This document shows, in pieces, positions 31,476-41,194 of a stretch of DNA of 64,000 nucleotides. Below the pieces are notes generated by a model. That model did no database searches, had not been told where the DNA came from, and saw nothing but the letters and a program-made list of their open reading frames with translations. Location of the stretch: assembly GCA_944990035.1 (NCBI GenBank), contig CALYLX010000070.1, forward strand, positions 62,001 to 126,000. The letters run 5' to 3'. This DNA is from Clitopilus passeckerianus. Taxonomy: Eukaryota; Basidiomycota; Agaricomycetes; Agaricales; Entolomataceae. Each line of letters starts with the position of its first letter. The stretch's first letter is position 1. A program made the translations under genes and the position numbers.

Positions 31476-31586
31476 AGCGCAGACAGGCGGATGTACTGGA
31501 GAATAAAGCGGTGTGCAAGCTGCTGGAGGGCGAATTTGCGTCGCTGTTGTGGCTGTGATGTTGGTGGTAACAGATCAAAAGGGATG

Positions 31587-32121
31587 GCATGCTTGGGAGG
31601 CGTGGAGCATTGTTACACAACCAGCGAATGGCAGTACCATCCCCTGGGCTAGAGTAGACATTGGCGAAGTGTATCTGAGCACCTGCGCTCCCATACAATG
31701 TTGTGACCAACACATCATTGTGGTTGGCGAGGTCAGTGCGAAATGCAGGCCGCATACCTGCAAGACGCCTATGCACAAACATCATAACGTGTGGGCGGTC
31801 GGTATCGGATGCTGGACGTCTAAACATGACCAGCCAGTCCGGATGAGTGGGAGCACCGATCACCGCCTCCCCTTCTGGGTTGGTAGTGGACACAGTGCGA
31901 CGTATGAGCCGCCATGGTGGCTCTTGAAGCAGAATCACGTCAAAGTCATTCTTACGTTCCTCTAGTAGCGAAGCAACCAGATCATAGTTTCTATTCACAT
32001 TCTGTGAAAAGAAGCGGAGAGTATTTACATGTTTGTATCGCATAAAGTAAAACTAAGTGCGGGCAGTGCGTTCACCCCGACCAATCTGAATCGGTCTCCT
32101 CCTGGGTGGTAGTACGTCAGT
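31587..32121 (-). pseudogene. Tad-4: LINE fragment (ORF1 end and ORF2 endonuclease start)
   Basis: Minus-strand ORF2 from the ATG at 32043 (MRYKHVNTLRFFSQNVNR) to NNAPRLPSM at 31587, where Tad-3's 5' end begins. About 70 bp of ORF1 C-terminus lie upstream. At 32122 the sequence flips to plus-strand ORF2 of Tad-5. It is a diverged subfamily (RYKHVNTLRFF instead of RHKYVSMLRFY). Confidence 0.82.
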
Positions 32122-34797
32122 ATACGCTGGGCCAAACAGCGTGAGCTCCCTACACACGAAGCCATTCGCCACAATGGTGAACCTTGCAATTCCCTGGAGT
32201 CGCTTTGGGCTGCTCTTGATTCAACATACAACTCTGCGTCTGATCGCCCTGTTGACCCCTCTGTGCTCGACGACGTCCCTCAGTCTCCCCCGCGCGAGTG
32301 GTGGGACTTTGGTGTTAAAGAGCTGAGAGAAGAACTTGCAAAGTGCTCAAACACTTCTGCTCCTGGTCCTGATCACCTCACATGGTATCAGCTCAAATCC
32401 TTGGTCGCTGACACTGTCATCGCTACCAAATTCGTCGAGATTGCCAATGCCTGCCTTCGGGTGGGCCACTGGCCCTCTCACTTCAAAGAGTCGCGTTCTG
32501 CCATTGTTCCAAAGCCTGGCAAACCGCACTATTCAACTCCCAAGATGTTCCGCCCTATTGTGTTGCTTAACACGCTGGGGAAACTCTTTGAGAAGATGCT
32601 TGCAAACAGAATGCAGTTTGAAGCGCAGAAATTCGGCGTGTTCCACCCCAACCAGTTTGGAGGCGTGCGCCAACACTCTACTGAGGATGCGGGTGTTTAT
32701 CTCACTCACATTGTCAAGGCCGGTTGGGCTAGAGGGCTGAAGACAAGCGTGGTCGCTTTTGACCTTGCTCAGTTCTTCCCTCTCTCAACCACGACATGCT
32801 TCTACGCATACTGCGCAGAATAGGCTTTGCGCCAGAAGTCTGCAACTTCTTTGCGTCTTACCTTGTTGGGAGACACACATCCTACAGCTGGAACAGCGAA
32901 GAATCCAGCAAGTATTCTGCAGATGTTGGTGTTGGCCAAGGATCTGCTTTATCCCCTCTTCTCTGCGCTCTATTTGGTGCCAGGGATGAGGCTGTTTGAG
33001 CGCAGGATTGCTCCTGGCGTTACAACACTCATGTCGTATGTGGATGATGGTTCACTCATCGTTCAGTCGCCATCCTTTGGGAGAACATCACCCTACTCCA
33101 ACAAGCGTATGCTGTCATCACAGAGCTTGTTACCGCACTTGGCCTTGTCTTGGAACATGATAAGACAGAGGTCTTCCACTTCTCTCGCAAGCACAACGAT
33201 GTCAATCCTGCCATTGACTTGGGCTTTGCTCCACATACTGGCAATTCGCCACTTCAACCCAAGAGCGTTTGGCGCTACTTGGGCTTCTACTGACCGGTCG
33301 CTATCCTTTAGCCACCATGTCAGGTATTACTCTACCAAGGCTCTGACCACTGTCAAGGCAATGATCATGCTTGTAACTCATCAGGGTATCACCCCTATGC
33401 AGAAGCGGCTGCTCTACCGTGCGTGCGTCCTTCCAGTCGCTACGTATGGTGTGGGCCTCTGGTTCTACAAAGGTGCTAGGTGCAAGACTGCTATGTCGCA
33501 CTTGCGCACTATGCAACTCCAGGCTGCTAGGTGGATAACTGGCGCCTTTCGCTCATCGCCGGGTGGGGGACCGAGTCTATCGCTGGTCTCCTCCCATTCA
33601 TCTGCACATCAGGAAACTGGTCGAACGCGGCCAGGCGCGTATTGGCACCCTGATTGGCAACCACCCTACGCTGTCGCTCATTAGTGACAAGCACCAGCTG
33701 TACAAAGGAACAATGCGTCTTCCCGTCTCTCTCCAACTTGTCGCGACGCGTGCGCGGCAACTTGCTCTCTACGGTCGTGGATTCTGACGCACATGCTGTG
33801 CGCGTCTCTGAGCCTCTCAACCCTGTCCATGGTGAGGCGGTCCCAGGCCTTCGCCTGTTGGATACCCACTCTGGTAGGGTCACACTTGACACTGTCATTG
33901 CAGCATCTAAGGATGCCCTGATTCTCGTCGCATCCACTTGGATGTGATTCGCGCTGACGCAGATCTGTCTGACACTACAGTGTTGGTGGCAGCTGACGCG
34001 TCTGTTCCCAAAAGCAGGAAGCACCAAGCGGTTGCTGCTTGCTCCTCCTTCATGGCGCCTTTGGCCCGGAAGAATACACTATGGCATCAGGCAGAGTCCT
34101 TTCTGATGATGCCGAACTCGCAGCCATTGACTTGTCTATAAGCAAGGCTGTTCTGCGCAACAACTGTGTCAAAATAGTTGTGCTCTCAGACTCGACCAAA
34201 GCCATCCGATTGGCTTTGGACCCGTCTCTCCATTCTGGGCAAGGACACTCGCTGTCCATTTGCTCCAAACTACGTGCTTGGTTCTCGGGCGACGCCGACA
34301 GGCGCGTCCACTTTGTTCATGTCCCTTCAAAACTCAACTGGGACATCCACCACCGTGCTCACTTGGCGGCCACTGGCTTGCGGGTGGGTGCTGGCAACCA
34401 ACCTCGGACATCCCTTGGGTATGCCCGGAAACGCGCTGTAGATAGAATGTTGCATGAGTGGACTTGTCTACTGCAGCAGCCTTCTTACTCTGGCAACAAC
34501 TTCTTGCGCCTTACACACAAAGGTGCCTCCCTGAGGCCCGCACACATTAAAGGTGGACCTTGGCTACGTCGCGTTGGTTCTTCCAATGCGCATACCGCGC
34601 GCCTTACACGCGCAGTTCTGGGTCATGCACCCATTGGCGAATTCCGCGCACGCTTCAACCTGGGTGGGGAGACAGCGTGTGCATGCGACTGGCGCATTCT
34701 GGAAACGAGGGGACACATCCTGCACCAGTGCGCGCACTTCCAACGACGGCCCAACCAGCGCTTGCGCCGGGAACTGTCGTCTTTCTTGTTCTTCCTC
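32122..34797 (+). pseudogene. Tad-5: plus-strand ORF2 fragment with many 1-2 nt deletions
   Basis: Covers ORF2 from the pre-RT linker (KQRELPTHEAIRHNG) through RT (FRPIVLLNTLGKLFEKM, SYVDDGSLIV) and RNase H (LVAADASVPKS) to RELSSFLFFL, where the poly(T) of Tad-6 starts. It is nearly identical to Tad-8 but carries about eleven 1-2 nt deletions between 32,780 and 34,050, all in homopolymers or short repeats, breaking RT into several frames. From 34,039 the RNase H frame is open. Confidence 0.85.
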
Positions 34798-37099
34798 TTT
34801 TTTTTTTTTTTTTTTTTTGTGTCAAAGCCCTACGCCCCCGGAGGGGGCGTCTGACAATTTATATTCCGGCGCCCGATCGCAGTCCGGTCGCAAGTACCTA
34901 AATACATGCATTGTATACTAACGTAAGTAAAGAACCGTGTTCGTCGAGTGAACTACACTGAATACGAGGTGCACCAAAGAGCAAGCTAGGGTGGCCCCCG
35001 AGGATAAATCTCTCAACGAGTATGGTAGCGCGCAACACCCCGCAGAAGCAGCAAGAACCCTGGAGGCCAGGCTCGCCGCTATATGAAGGATGGAGCACTG
35101 ACCCCTATGCATGGAAAACCATGCCAGACGCTTCGGCCTGTTCTCTGCGAACAAATTGGTGTGCACCCGGTACCCAGACAAGATCGTCTGGGCGCGGTGG
35201 TGCAGTGGAGCCTGTTACAGGCATTCGTCGGCGGTGGCCCCCCACAGCGGGGAGGGCATCACGGAGGCGTGTGGGGGCCTTGTCAGGTGGCCCACGTCGC
35301 CGCGTCTTCCTGGCTTTGGGAAACGGCGGTGGAGGCTGTTGCGAAGGGAACGCAAAAGTGGCAGGGTTGTTCTGGAGGAAGAACAAGAAAGACGACAGTT
35401 CCCGGCGCAAGCGCTGGTTGGGCCGTCGTTGGAAGTGCGCGCACTGGTGCAGGATGTGTCCCCTCGTTTCCAGAATGCGCCAGTCGCATGCACACGCTGT
35501 CTCCCCACCCAGGTTGAAGCGTGCGCGGAATTCGCCAATGGGTGCATGACCCAGAACTGCGCGTGTAAGGCGCGCGGTATGCGCATTGGAAGAACCAACG
35601 CGACGTAGCCAAGGTCCACCTTTAATGTGTGTGGGCCTCAGGGAGGCACCTTTGTGTGTAAGGCGCAAGAAGTTGTTGCCAGAGTAAGAAGGCTGCTGCA
35701 GTAGACAAGTCCACTCATGCAACATTCTATCTACAGCGCGTTTCCGGGCATACCCAAGGGATGTCCGAGGTTGGTTGCCAGCACCCACCCGCAAGCCAGT
35801 GGCCGCCAAGTGAGCACGGTGGTGGATGTCCCAGTTGAGTTTTGAAGGGACATGAACAAAGTGGACGCGCCTGTCGGCGTCGCCCGAGAACCAAGCACGT
35901 AGTTTGGAGCAAATGGACAGCGAGTGTCCTTGCCCAGAATGGAGAGACGGGTCCAAAGCCAATCGGATGGCTTTGGTCGAGTCTGAGAGCACAACTATTT
36001 TGACACAGTTGTTGCGCAGAACAGCCTTGCTTATAGACAAGTCAATGGCTGCGAGTTCGGCATCATCAGAAAGGACTCTGCCTGATGCCATAGTGTATTC
36101 TTCCGGGCCAAAGGCGCCATGAAGGAGGGAGCAAGCAGCAACCGCTTGGTGCTTCCTGCTTTTGGGAACAGACGCGTCAGCTGCCACCAACACCGTAGTG
36201 TCAGACAGATCTGCATCAGCGCGAATCACATCCAAGTGGATGCGACGAGAATCAAGGGCATCCTTAGATGCTGCAATGACGGTGTCAAGTGTGACCCTAC
36301 CAGAGTGCGTATCCAACAGGCGAAGGCCTGGGACCGCCTCACCATGGACAGGGTTGAGAGGCTCAGAGACGCGCACAGCATGTGCGTCAGAATCCACGAC
36401 CGTAGAGAGCAAGTTGCCGCGCACGCGTCGCGACAAGTTGGAGAGAGACGAAGGAAGACGCATTGTTCCTTTGTACAGCTGGTGCTTGTCACTAATGAGC
36501 GACAGCGTAGGGTGGTTGCCAATCAGGGTGCCAATACGCGCCTGGCCGCGTTCGACCAGTTTCCTGATGTGCAGATGAATGGGAGGGAGACCAGCGATGA
36601 GCGAAAGGCGCCAGTTATCCACCTAGCAGCCTGGAGTTGCATAGTGCGCAAGTGCGACATAGCAGTCTTGCACCTAGCACCTTTGTAGAACCAGAGGCCC
36701 ACACCATACGTAGCGACTGGAAGGACGCACGCACGGTAGAGCAGCCGCTTCTGCATAGGGGTGATACCCCTTGATGAGTTACCAAGCATGATCATTGCCT
36801 TGACAGTGGTCAGAGCCTTGGTAGAGTAATACCTGACATGGTGGCTAAAGGATAGCGACCGGTCAAAGTAGAAGCCCAAGTAGCGCCAAACGCTCTTGGG
36901 TTGAAGTGGCGAATTGCCAGTATGTGGAGCAAAGCCCAAGTCAATGGCAGGATTGACATCGTTGTGCTTGCGAGAGAAGTGGAAGACCTCTGTCTTATCA
37001 TGTTCCAAGACCAGGCCGAGTGCAGTAACAAGCTCTGTGATGACAGCATATGCTTGTTGGAGTAGGGTGATGTTCTCCCCAAAGGATGGCGACTGAACG
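34798..37099 (-). mobile_element. Tad-6: 5'-truncated LINE
   Basis: 21-T tail complement at 34798-34818, 3' end with the TTTGACAC variant shared only with Tad-8, 3' UTR, ORF2 back to the RT block QSPSFG at 37099. There it meets Tad-7 head to head. Forms a long inverted repeat with Tad-5 (33060-34797 against 35375-37099). No target duplication found. Confidence 0.85.
35105..37099 (-). pseudogene. Tad-6 ORF2 C-terminal two-thirds
   Basis: Contains the end of RT (LEHDKTEVFHFSRK, SVWRYLGFYFDRSLSFSHH, YGVGLWFYKGARCKT), RNase H (LVAADASVPKS, SDDAELAAID, VVLSDSTKAI) and the C-terminal knuckle CACDWRILETRGHILHQC, stop after GMVFHA at 35105. A 25-bp deletion between GCGAT direct repeats near 36,597 shifts the frame between the two parts. 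Truncated before the YVDD motif. Confidence 0.82.
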
Positions 37100-38663
37100 C
37101 TACTAGAGGAACGTAAGAATGACTTTGATGTGATTCTGCTTCAAGAGCCCCCATGGCGGTTCATTCGACGCACTGTATCCACTACCAATCCTGAGGGTGA
37201 GGCAGTGATTGGTGCACCCACCCATCCAGACTGGCTAGTCATGTTTAGACGTCCAGCATCGGATACTGATCGCCCACGTGCTATGACATTTGTGCATAGG
37301 CGTCTAGCAGGCATGCGGCCTGCATTTCGCACTGACCTCGCCAACCACAATGATGTGGTGGTCACAACGCTGTATGGGAGCGCAGGCACCCAGATACACT
37401 TCGCCAATGTCTACTCCTGTCCAGGGGATGGTTCTGCCATTCGCTGGCTGTGTGACAATGCTCCTCGTCTCCCAAGCATGCTCTGCATGGCAGGGGACTT
37501 CAATTGCAAGTCGTCAGTCTGGGATCCGGACTATGACTCTACAAATCATGTTGCGACTGAACTATGTGATGTCGCGCTTGACCTGGGTTTGGAGGTCAGC
37601 GTACTACCAGTACGCACCCCTACTCACTTCCCGCATGCTGGCAGCCTTAGGCCGTCAGTTATTGATCTATTCTTCCTCCCTGTGGGTCGCACTGCAGGGA
37701 CTTCACACAGCGTGGTCACAGAGTGGAAAGGACCCTCTGACCACGCTCCCTTGACCGTCACACTCCGTATCCAGCCTGTGCAGCTGGCTGCTGAGCGCAT
37801 CACTCTGCCAAAGGGCAGTGAGCAAGAGGAAGAGTTCCTGGAGGAACTGTCCTCTTCTTTGCGTGCATTGGACACAACCACTCTCACAACAGCAGAAGCA
37901 ATCGAACGCTGCACTGGCGCCATTGCAACTGCTATTAAGCAGTCCTGGGATAACAACTCAAAGACTGCTCGCATCTCCACCAAGTCAAAGTCCTGGTGGA
38001 ATCCTGAGTGCTCTGAAGCTGTCAGAGTGTATCGCGCTTCCAGGGCAGTCGCTGATTACAAGGCGTTCCGCAGGACCACCAAGGTGGCCAAGCGCAGGTT
38101 CTTTGATAGTAGGATTCAGACAATTGCTACTACCAACAAGCGTCCATGGGATCTTATGCGCTGGGCCAAACAGCGTGAACTCCCTACACACGAAGCCATT
38201 CGCCACAATGGTGAACCTTGCAATTCCCTGGAGTCGCTTTGGGCTGCTCTTGATTCAACATACAACTCGGCGTCGGATCGCCCTGTTGACCCCTCTGTGC
38301 TCGACGACGTCCCTCAGTCTCCCCCGCGCGAGTGGTGGGACTTTGGTGTTAAAGAGCTTAGAGAAGAACTTGCAAAGTGCTCAAACACTTCTGCCCCTGG
38401 TCCTGATCACCTCACATGGTATCAGCTGAAATCCTTGGTTGCTGACACTGTCATCGCTACCAAATTCGTCGAGATTGCCAATGCCTGCCTTCGGGTAGGC
38501 CACTGGCCCTCTCACTTCAAAGAGTCGCGTTCTGCCATTGTTCCAAAGCCTGGCAAACCGCACTATTCAACTCCCAAGATGTTCCGCCCTATTGTGTTGC
38601 TTAACACGCTGGGGAAACTCTTTGAGAAGATGCTTGCAAACAGAATGCAGTTTGAAGCGCAGA
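37100..38663 (+). pseudogene. Tad-7: ORF2 N-terminal fragment
   Basis: Plus-strand ORF2 from LLEERKNDFDV to MLANRMQFEAQ, one open frame: complete endonuclease core (LLQEPPWRF, MAGDFNCKSSVWDPDY, GPSDHAPL), linker and the first RT block. At 38,664 it is joined directly to the 5' end of Tad-8, so the open frame runs on into Tad-8's 5' UTR. It belongs to the subfamily also seen in Tad-10 (HNDVVVTTLYGSAGTQ). Confidence 0.85.
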
Positions 38664-38774
38664 CATCCCTTTTGATCTGTTACCACCAACATCACAGCCA
38701 CAACAGCGACGCAAATTCGCCCTCCAGCAGCTTGCACACCGCTTTATTCTCCAGTACATCCGCCTGTCTGCGCT
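38664..38774 (+). promoter_or_regulatory. Tad-8 5' UTR (probable internal promoter)
   Basis: Starts CATCCCTTTTGATCTGTTACC. The same 5' start, CATCC, is seen in Tad-3, Tad-10 and the inverted piece at 25984, so this is the true 5' end of the family. Any promoter must lie in or just after this short leader. Confidence 0.6.
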
Positions 38775-41186
38775 ATGAGTAGTGCAGGAGGCAGCAAGAA
38801 GACTCCCCGGCCACCGGATCCAACTCCAACGCCATCCACACCTCAGAAAGGCCATGGTACCAACTATGGCGCATTTGATGGTGAAGAAACACCCCAGGGC
38901 CCCTCTGGCGCTAGAAATAAGCGTCCTACTCCAGCAATGGATGAGGATGATGATTTCGATGCAGATGAGAGCCCTGCTCCTTCCGCCCCTTCCTCCCCTG
39001 AGCACAAGCGCAGGAAGAACACGTCTGGTGCTGCTGTAGCGCAGCCCAAGTCCAGGACTGCCTCCAGGGCAGCCTCCCCCACCCAAACAGAGTTCAAGTC
39101 TCTGTTTCCTGGTCATGATGAGAAGGACTCTTACACCCTGTCTTTACAGGCTACAGAGGCGGCCGTCAGGGATGATGTAGAGGCCCTTACCGATGCTCTA
39201 GTGACGATGCAAGGATGGATGGACCACTGTCCTCCTAGCGCTGTTGATGAACTTCAAGCGAGGTACATTGCAGACGCCCTTATCTCCACAGTTGCGCAGG
39301 CAGCAGCTGTGCACATTACAGACTACCTCAGCGCAGATGAGGGGTCTCTAGCTCAAGTGCGACGCGTTAGGGACGCATTGAACGCTGTCCTGCCGTCCCC
39401 TCCCTCCCAGCAGCGCCCTGTGCGCACTGCTGCTCCCAAAGGTGCTGCAAAGGCGGCATCTGCTTCCTCCACTGCTGCTGCAGGTGGGCATGGTGTAGCA
39501 CCGGCCTCCTCTGCCCCAGCAGGCGCCCCCTCCTCCTCCAGCGCCTCCCAAGGCGCCAGGACCCAGGTTACCTCTCCCCGACCCGCGGAACACACTGCCA
39601 CTGGTCACAAATCTCCGGCTCCCATGGAGGGACAGGAGTCCACTGCGACATCTCAGCAACCTGACAACCCGGTCCCTGGACCGGACTCAGGTGTTGCCAC
39701 AGGTGCTGCCCCTTCCCAACCGCAACCAGAGCGGATCCATTCGGGTAACTGGATGCAATTCCAGCGCCGGTTTGCCCGCCCCCCTCCCCAGGCGCCTGCT
39801 ACACCGCGTAGAGCGCCCAATCCGCATGCTGTGCGTGCGCCAAAGCCTGCTAATGCGTCTCAGCAGCAGCAGCAGCCCTCACAACAGCGTCAGCGCGCTC
39901 CCAAGGCGTCCTACGCTTCTGTCGCTTCGCAGCCGCCTAGGAGGCCTGTAAACGCCACCTCTCGCAGCTTTGCAGAGGTTACTGTTGGCATGACTGCGCA
40001 GCAATGCGCAGAACTTGCTGAACTCGCGCGTCATCTCCCTGGACTGTCCTGGGATGAAGTAGCGCAACTCAAGGACAATTCTAACGCCAACAAGCGCAAG
40101 GCAGCGTCCTCTCCCCTCCCCTCTGCTCCCTCTCCTTCAAAGAAGAAGCAGAAGCTCAAATCCACTACGCGCGGCCCATCGCGCAGACAGTGCTTCATTT
40201 ATGTGCGCAGAGGCACCGGCAGCGATGCTATCCCTGCCCCTCTTCCCATCTCGCCTGAACAGGCCGTCTCCACCCTCAACCTCCGTTTATCGAATGGTGG
40301 TTCTCGCAACAACGCCATCCATGCAGAAGTCGGCAGGGGTGACGCTATCATTGTCCACTTCAGTGACACACCCACCCACAGCGATCTGGGCATCATCCGA
40401 CTCGCTGTGCAACGTGTCTGGTACCCTCTCACTGAGGGTGGTCAGCCTGTCGTCAACGTGAATGTAGAGGTCCCTGCATCGCGTTCCTACGCTCGCATCA
40501 CTGGCGTGCCCTACTTCACCTTTGGTGCGGTTGGGAGCACTCCAGTCACTCCTGACACCATGGAGGCACTCCTGCGTCAAAATGCCACTACGTCGTCGCT
40601 CCAGCTTGCTGGAAAGCCGCGTATTCATCGTGCAAGCAGCTCGCATGACATGTGCGTTGTTTTCTTCGACTTCTGGGACACTAGGTCTGGTACTGCCCTC
40701 AAGTCTATTACCAACAAGAGGATGTCCATTGGTGGTCGCCTCTGCAACATCTCCCCTGCCAGTGTTCACGCTGGCGTCCCTCAGTGTCAACGCTGTTGGG
40801 CCTGGGGACACCCAACTGCGTCCTGCAGACAGCAGTACAACTCCTGCGCGCATTGTGGCTATGGCCATGACACGCAGAATCATCGCAAGCTCTCCCACTG
40901 CTGTTGGGAGAAGCCTGATGCGAATCCCCCGGTGCCCGCCACTCCTGATGGCGAACCGTGCCCACACGCACCCAGGTGCATCAACTGCGGCAAGGCGCAC
41001 ACAGCGGATTCGTCCAAGTGCGCCTTCTCTCGTCACCGGTTTGACGCTGGCTGGATCCAGCGCCGGTATGATGTCAACGATGCGGTACGCTTTTCTGCTA
41101 GAGCACCGCAAAGTTATGCTAACGTTCAACCACCCAGGAGGAGACCGATTCAGACGGCTCTGGGTGATCGTACTGCTCACGTTTAA
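38775..41186 (+). CDS. Tad LINE ORF1 protein (Gag-like, zinc knuckles)
   Basis: 803-residue RNA-binding protein of the LINE ribonucleoprotein. N-terminus: a low-complexity Pro/Ser/Lys region with a basic HKRRKN patch near residue 77 that could act as a nuclear signal. Residues about 100-215 are predicted helical. An Ala/Pro/Gln-rich linker follows, including six consecutive Gln. A conserved block (FIYVRRGTGS..., YARITGVPYFTFGAVG, MCVVFFDFWDTRSG) spans about residues 475-655. Three CCHC-type knuckles lie at about 671-760 (CQRCWAWGHPTASC, CAHCGYGHDTQNH, CINCGKAHTADSSKC). The ATG follows the 5' UTR shared by all full copies. The stop TAA is 8 nt before the ORF2 ATG. Confidence 0.88.
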   Translation: MSSAGGSKKTPRPPDPTPTPSTPQKGHGTNYGAFDGEETPQGPSGARNKRPTPAMDEDDDFDADESPAPSAPSSPEHKRRKNTSGAAVAQPKSRTASRAASPTQTEFKSLFPGHDEKDSYTLSLQATEAAVRDDVEALTDALVTMQGWMDHCPPSAVDELQARYIADALISTVAQAAAVHITDYLSADEGSLAQVRRVRDALNAVLPSPPSQQRPVRTAAPKGAAKAASASSTAAAGGHGVAPASSAPAGAPSSSSASQGARTQVTSPRPAEHTATGHKSPAPMEGQESTATSQQPDNPVPGPDSGVATGAAPSQPQPERIHSGNWMQFQRRFARPPPQAPATPRRAPNPHAVRAPKPANASQQQQQPSQQRQRAPKASYASVASQPPRRPVNATSRSFAEVTVGMTAQQCAELAELARHLPGLSWDEVAQLKDNSNANKRKAASSPLPSAPSPSKKKQKLKSTTRGPSRRQCFIYVRRGTGSDAIPAPLPISPEQAVSTLNLRLSNGGSRNNAIHAEVGRGDAIIVHFSDTPTHSDLGIIRLAVQRVWYPLTEGGQPVVNVNVEVPASRSYARITGVPYFTFGAVGSTPVTPDTMEALLRQNATTSSLQLAGKPRIHRASSSHDMCVVFFDFWDTRSGTALKSITNKRMSIGGRLCNISPASVHAGVPQCQRCWAWGHPTASCRQQYNSCAHCGYGHDTQNHRKLSHCCWEKPDANPPVPATPDGEPCPHAPRCINCGKAHTADSSKCAFSRHRFDAGWIQRRYDVNDAVRFSARAPQSYANVQPPRRRPIQTALGDRTAHV

Positions 41187-41194
41187 ACTACTTT

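Larger units (their letters stand above)
26099..31586 (-). mobile_element. Tad-3: LINE with intact 5' and 3' ends, internally deleted
   Basis: 15-T tail complement at 26099-26113, 3' UTR, ORF2, ORF1, 5' UTR ending CATCCC at 31586. No target duplication: the left flank is the inverted 5' UTR piece of Tad-1, the right flank is Tad-4 ORF2. ORF1 is almost identical to that of Tad-8 apart from small deletions. ORF2 lost its RT palm. Non-autonomous. Confidence 0.85.

Noticed and set aside
37130..38782. 550-residue ORF ending in SLLICYHQHHSHNSDANSP as a novel LINE protein tail
   Set aside because: The tail is the Tad-8 5' UTR read through after a junction at 38,664.
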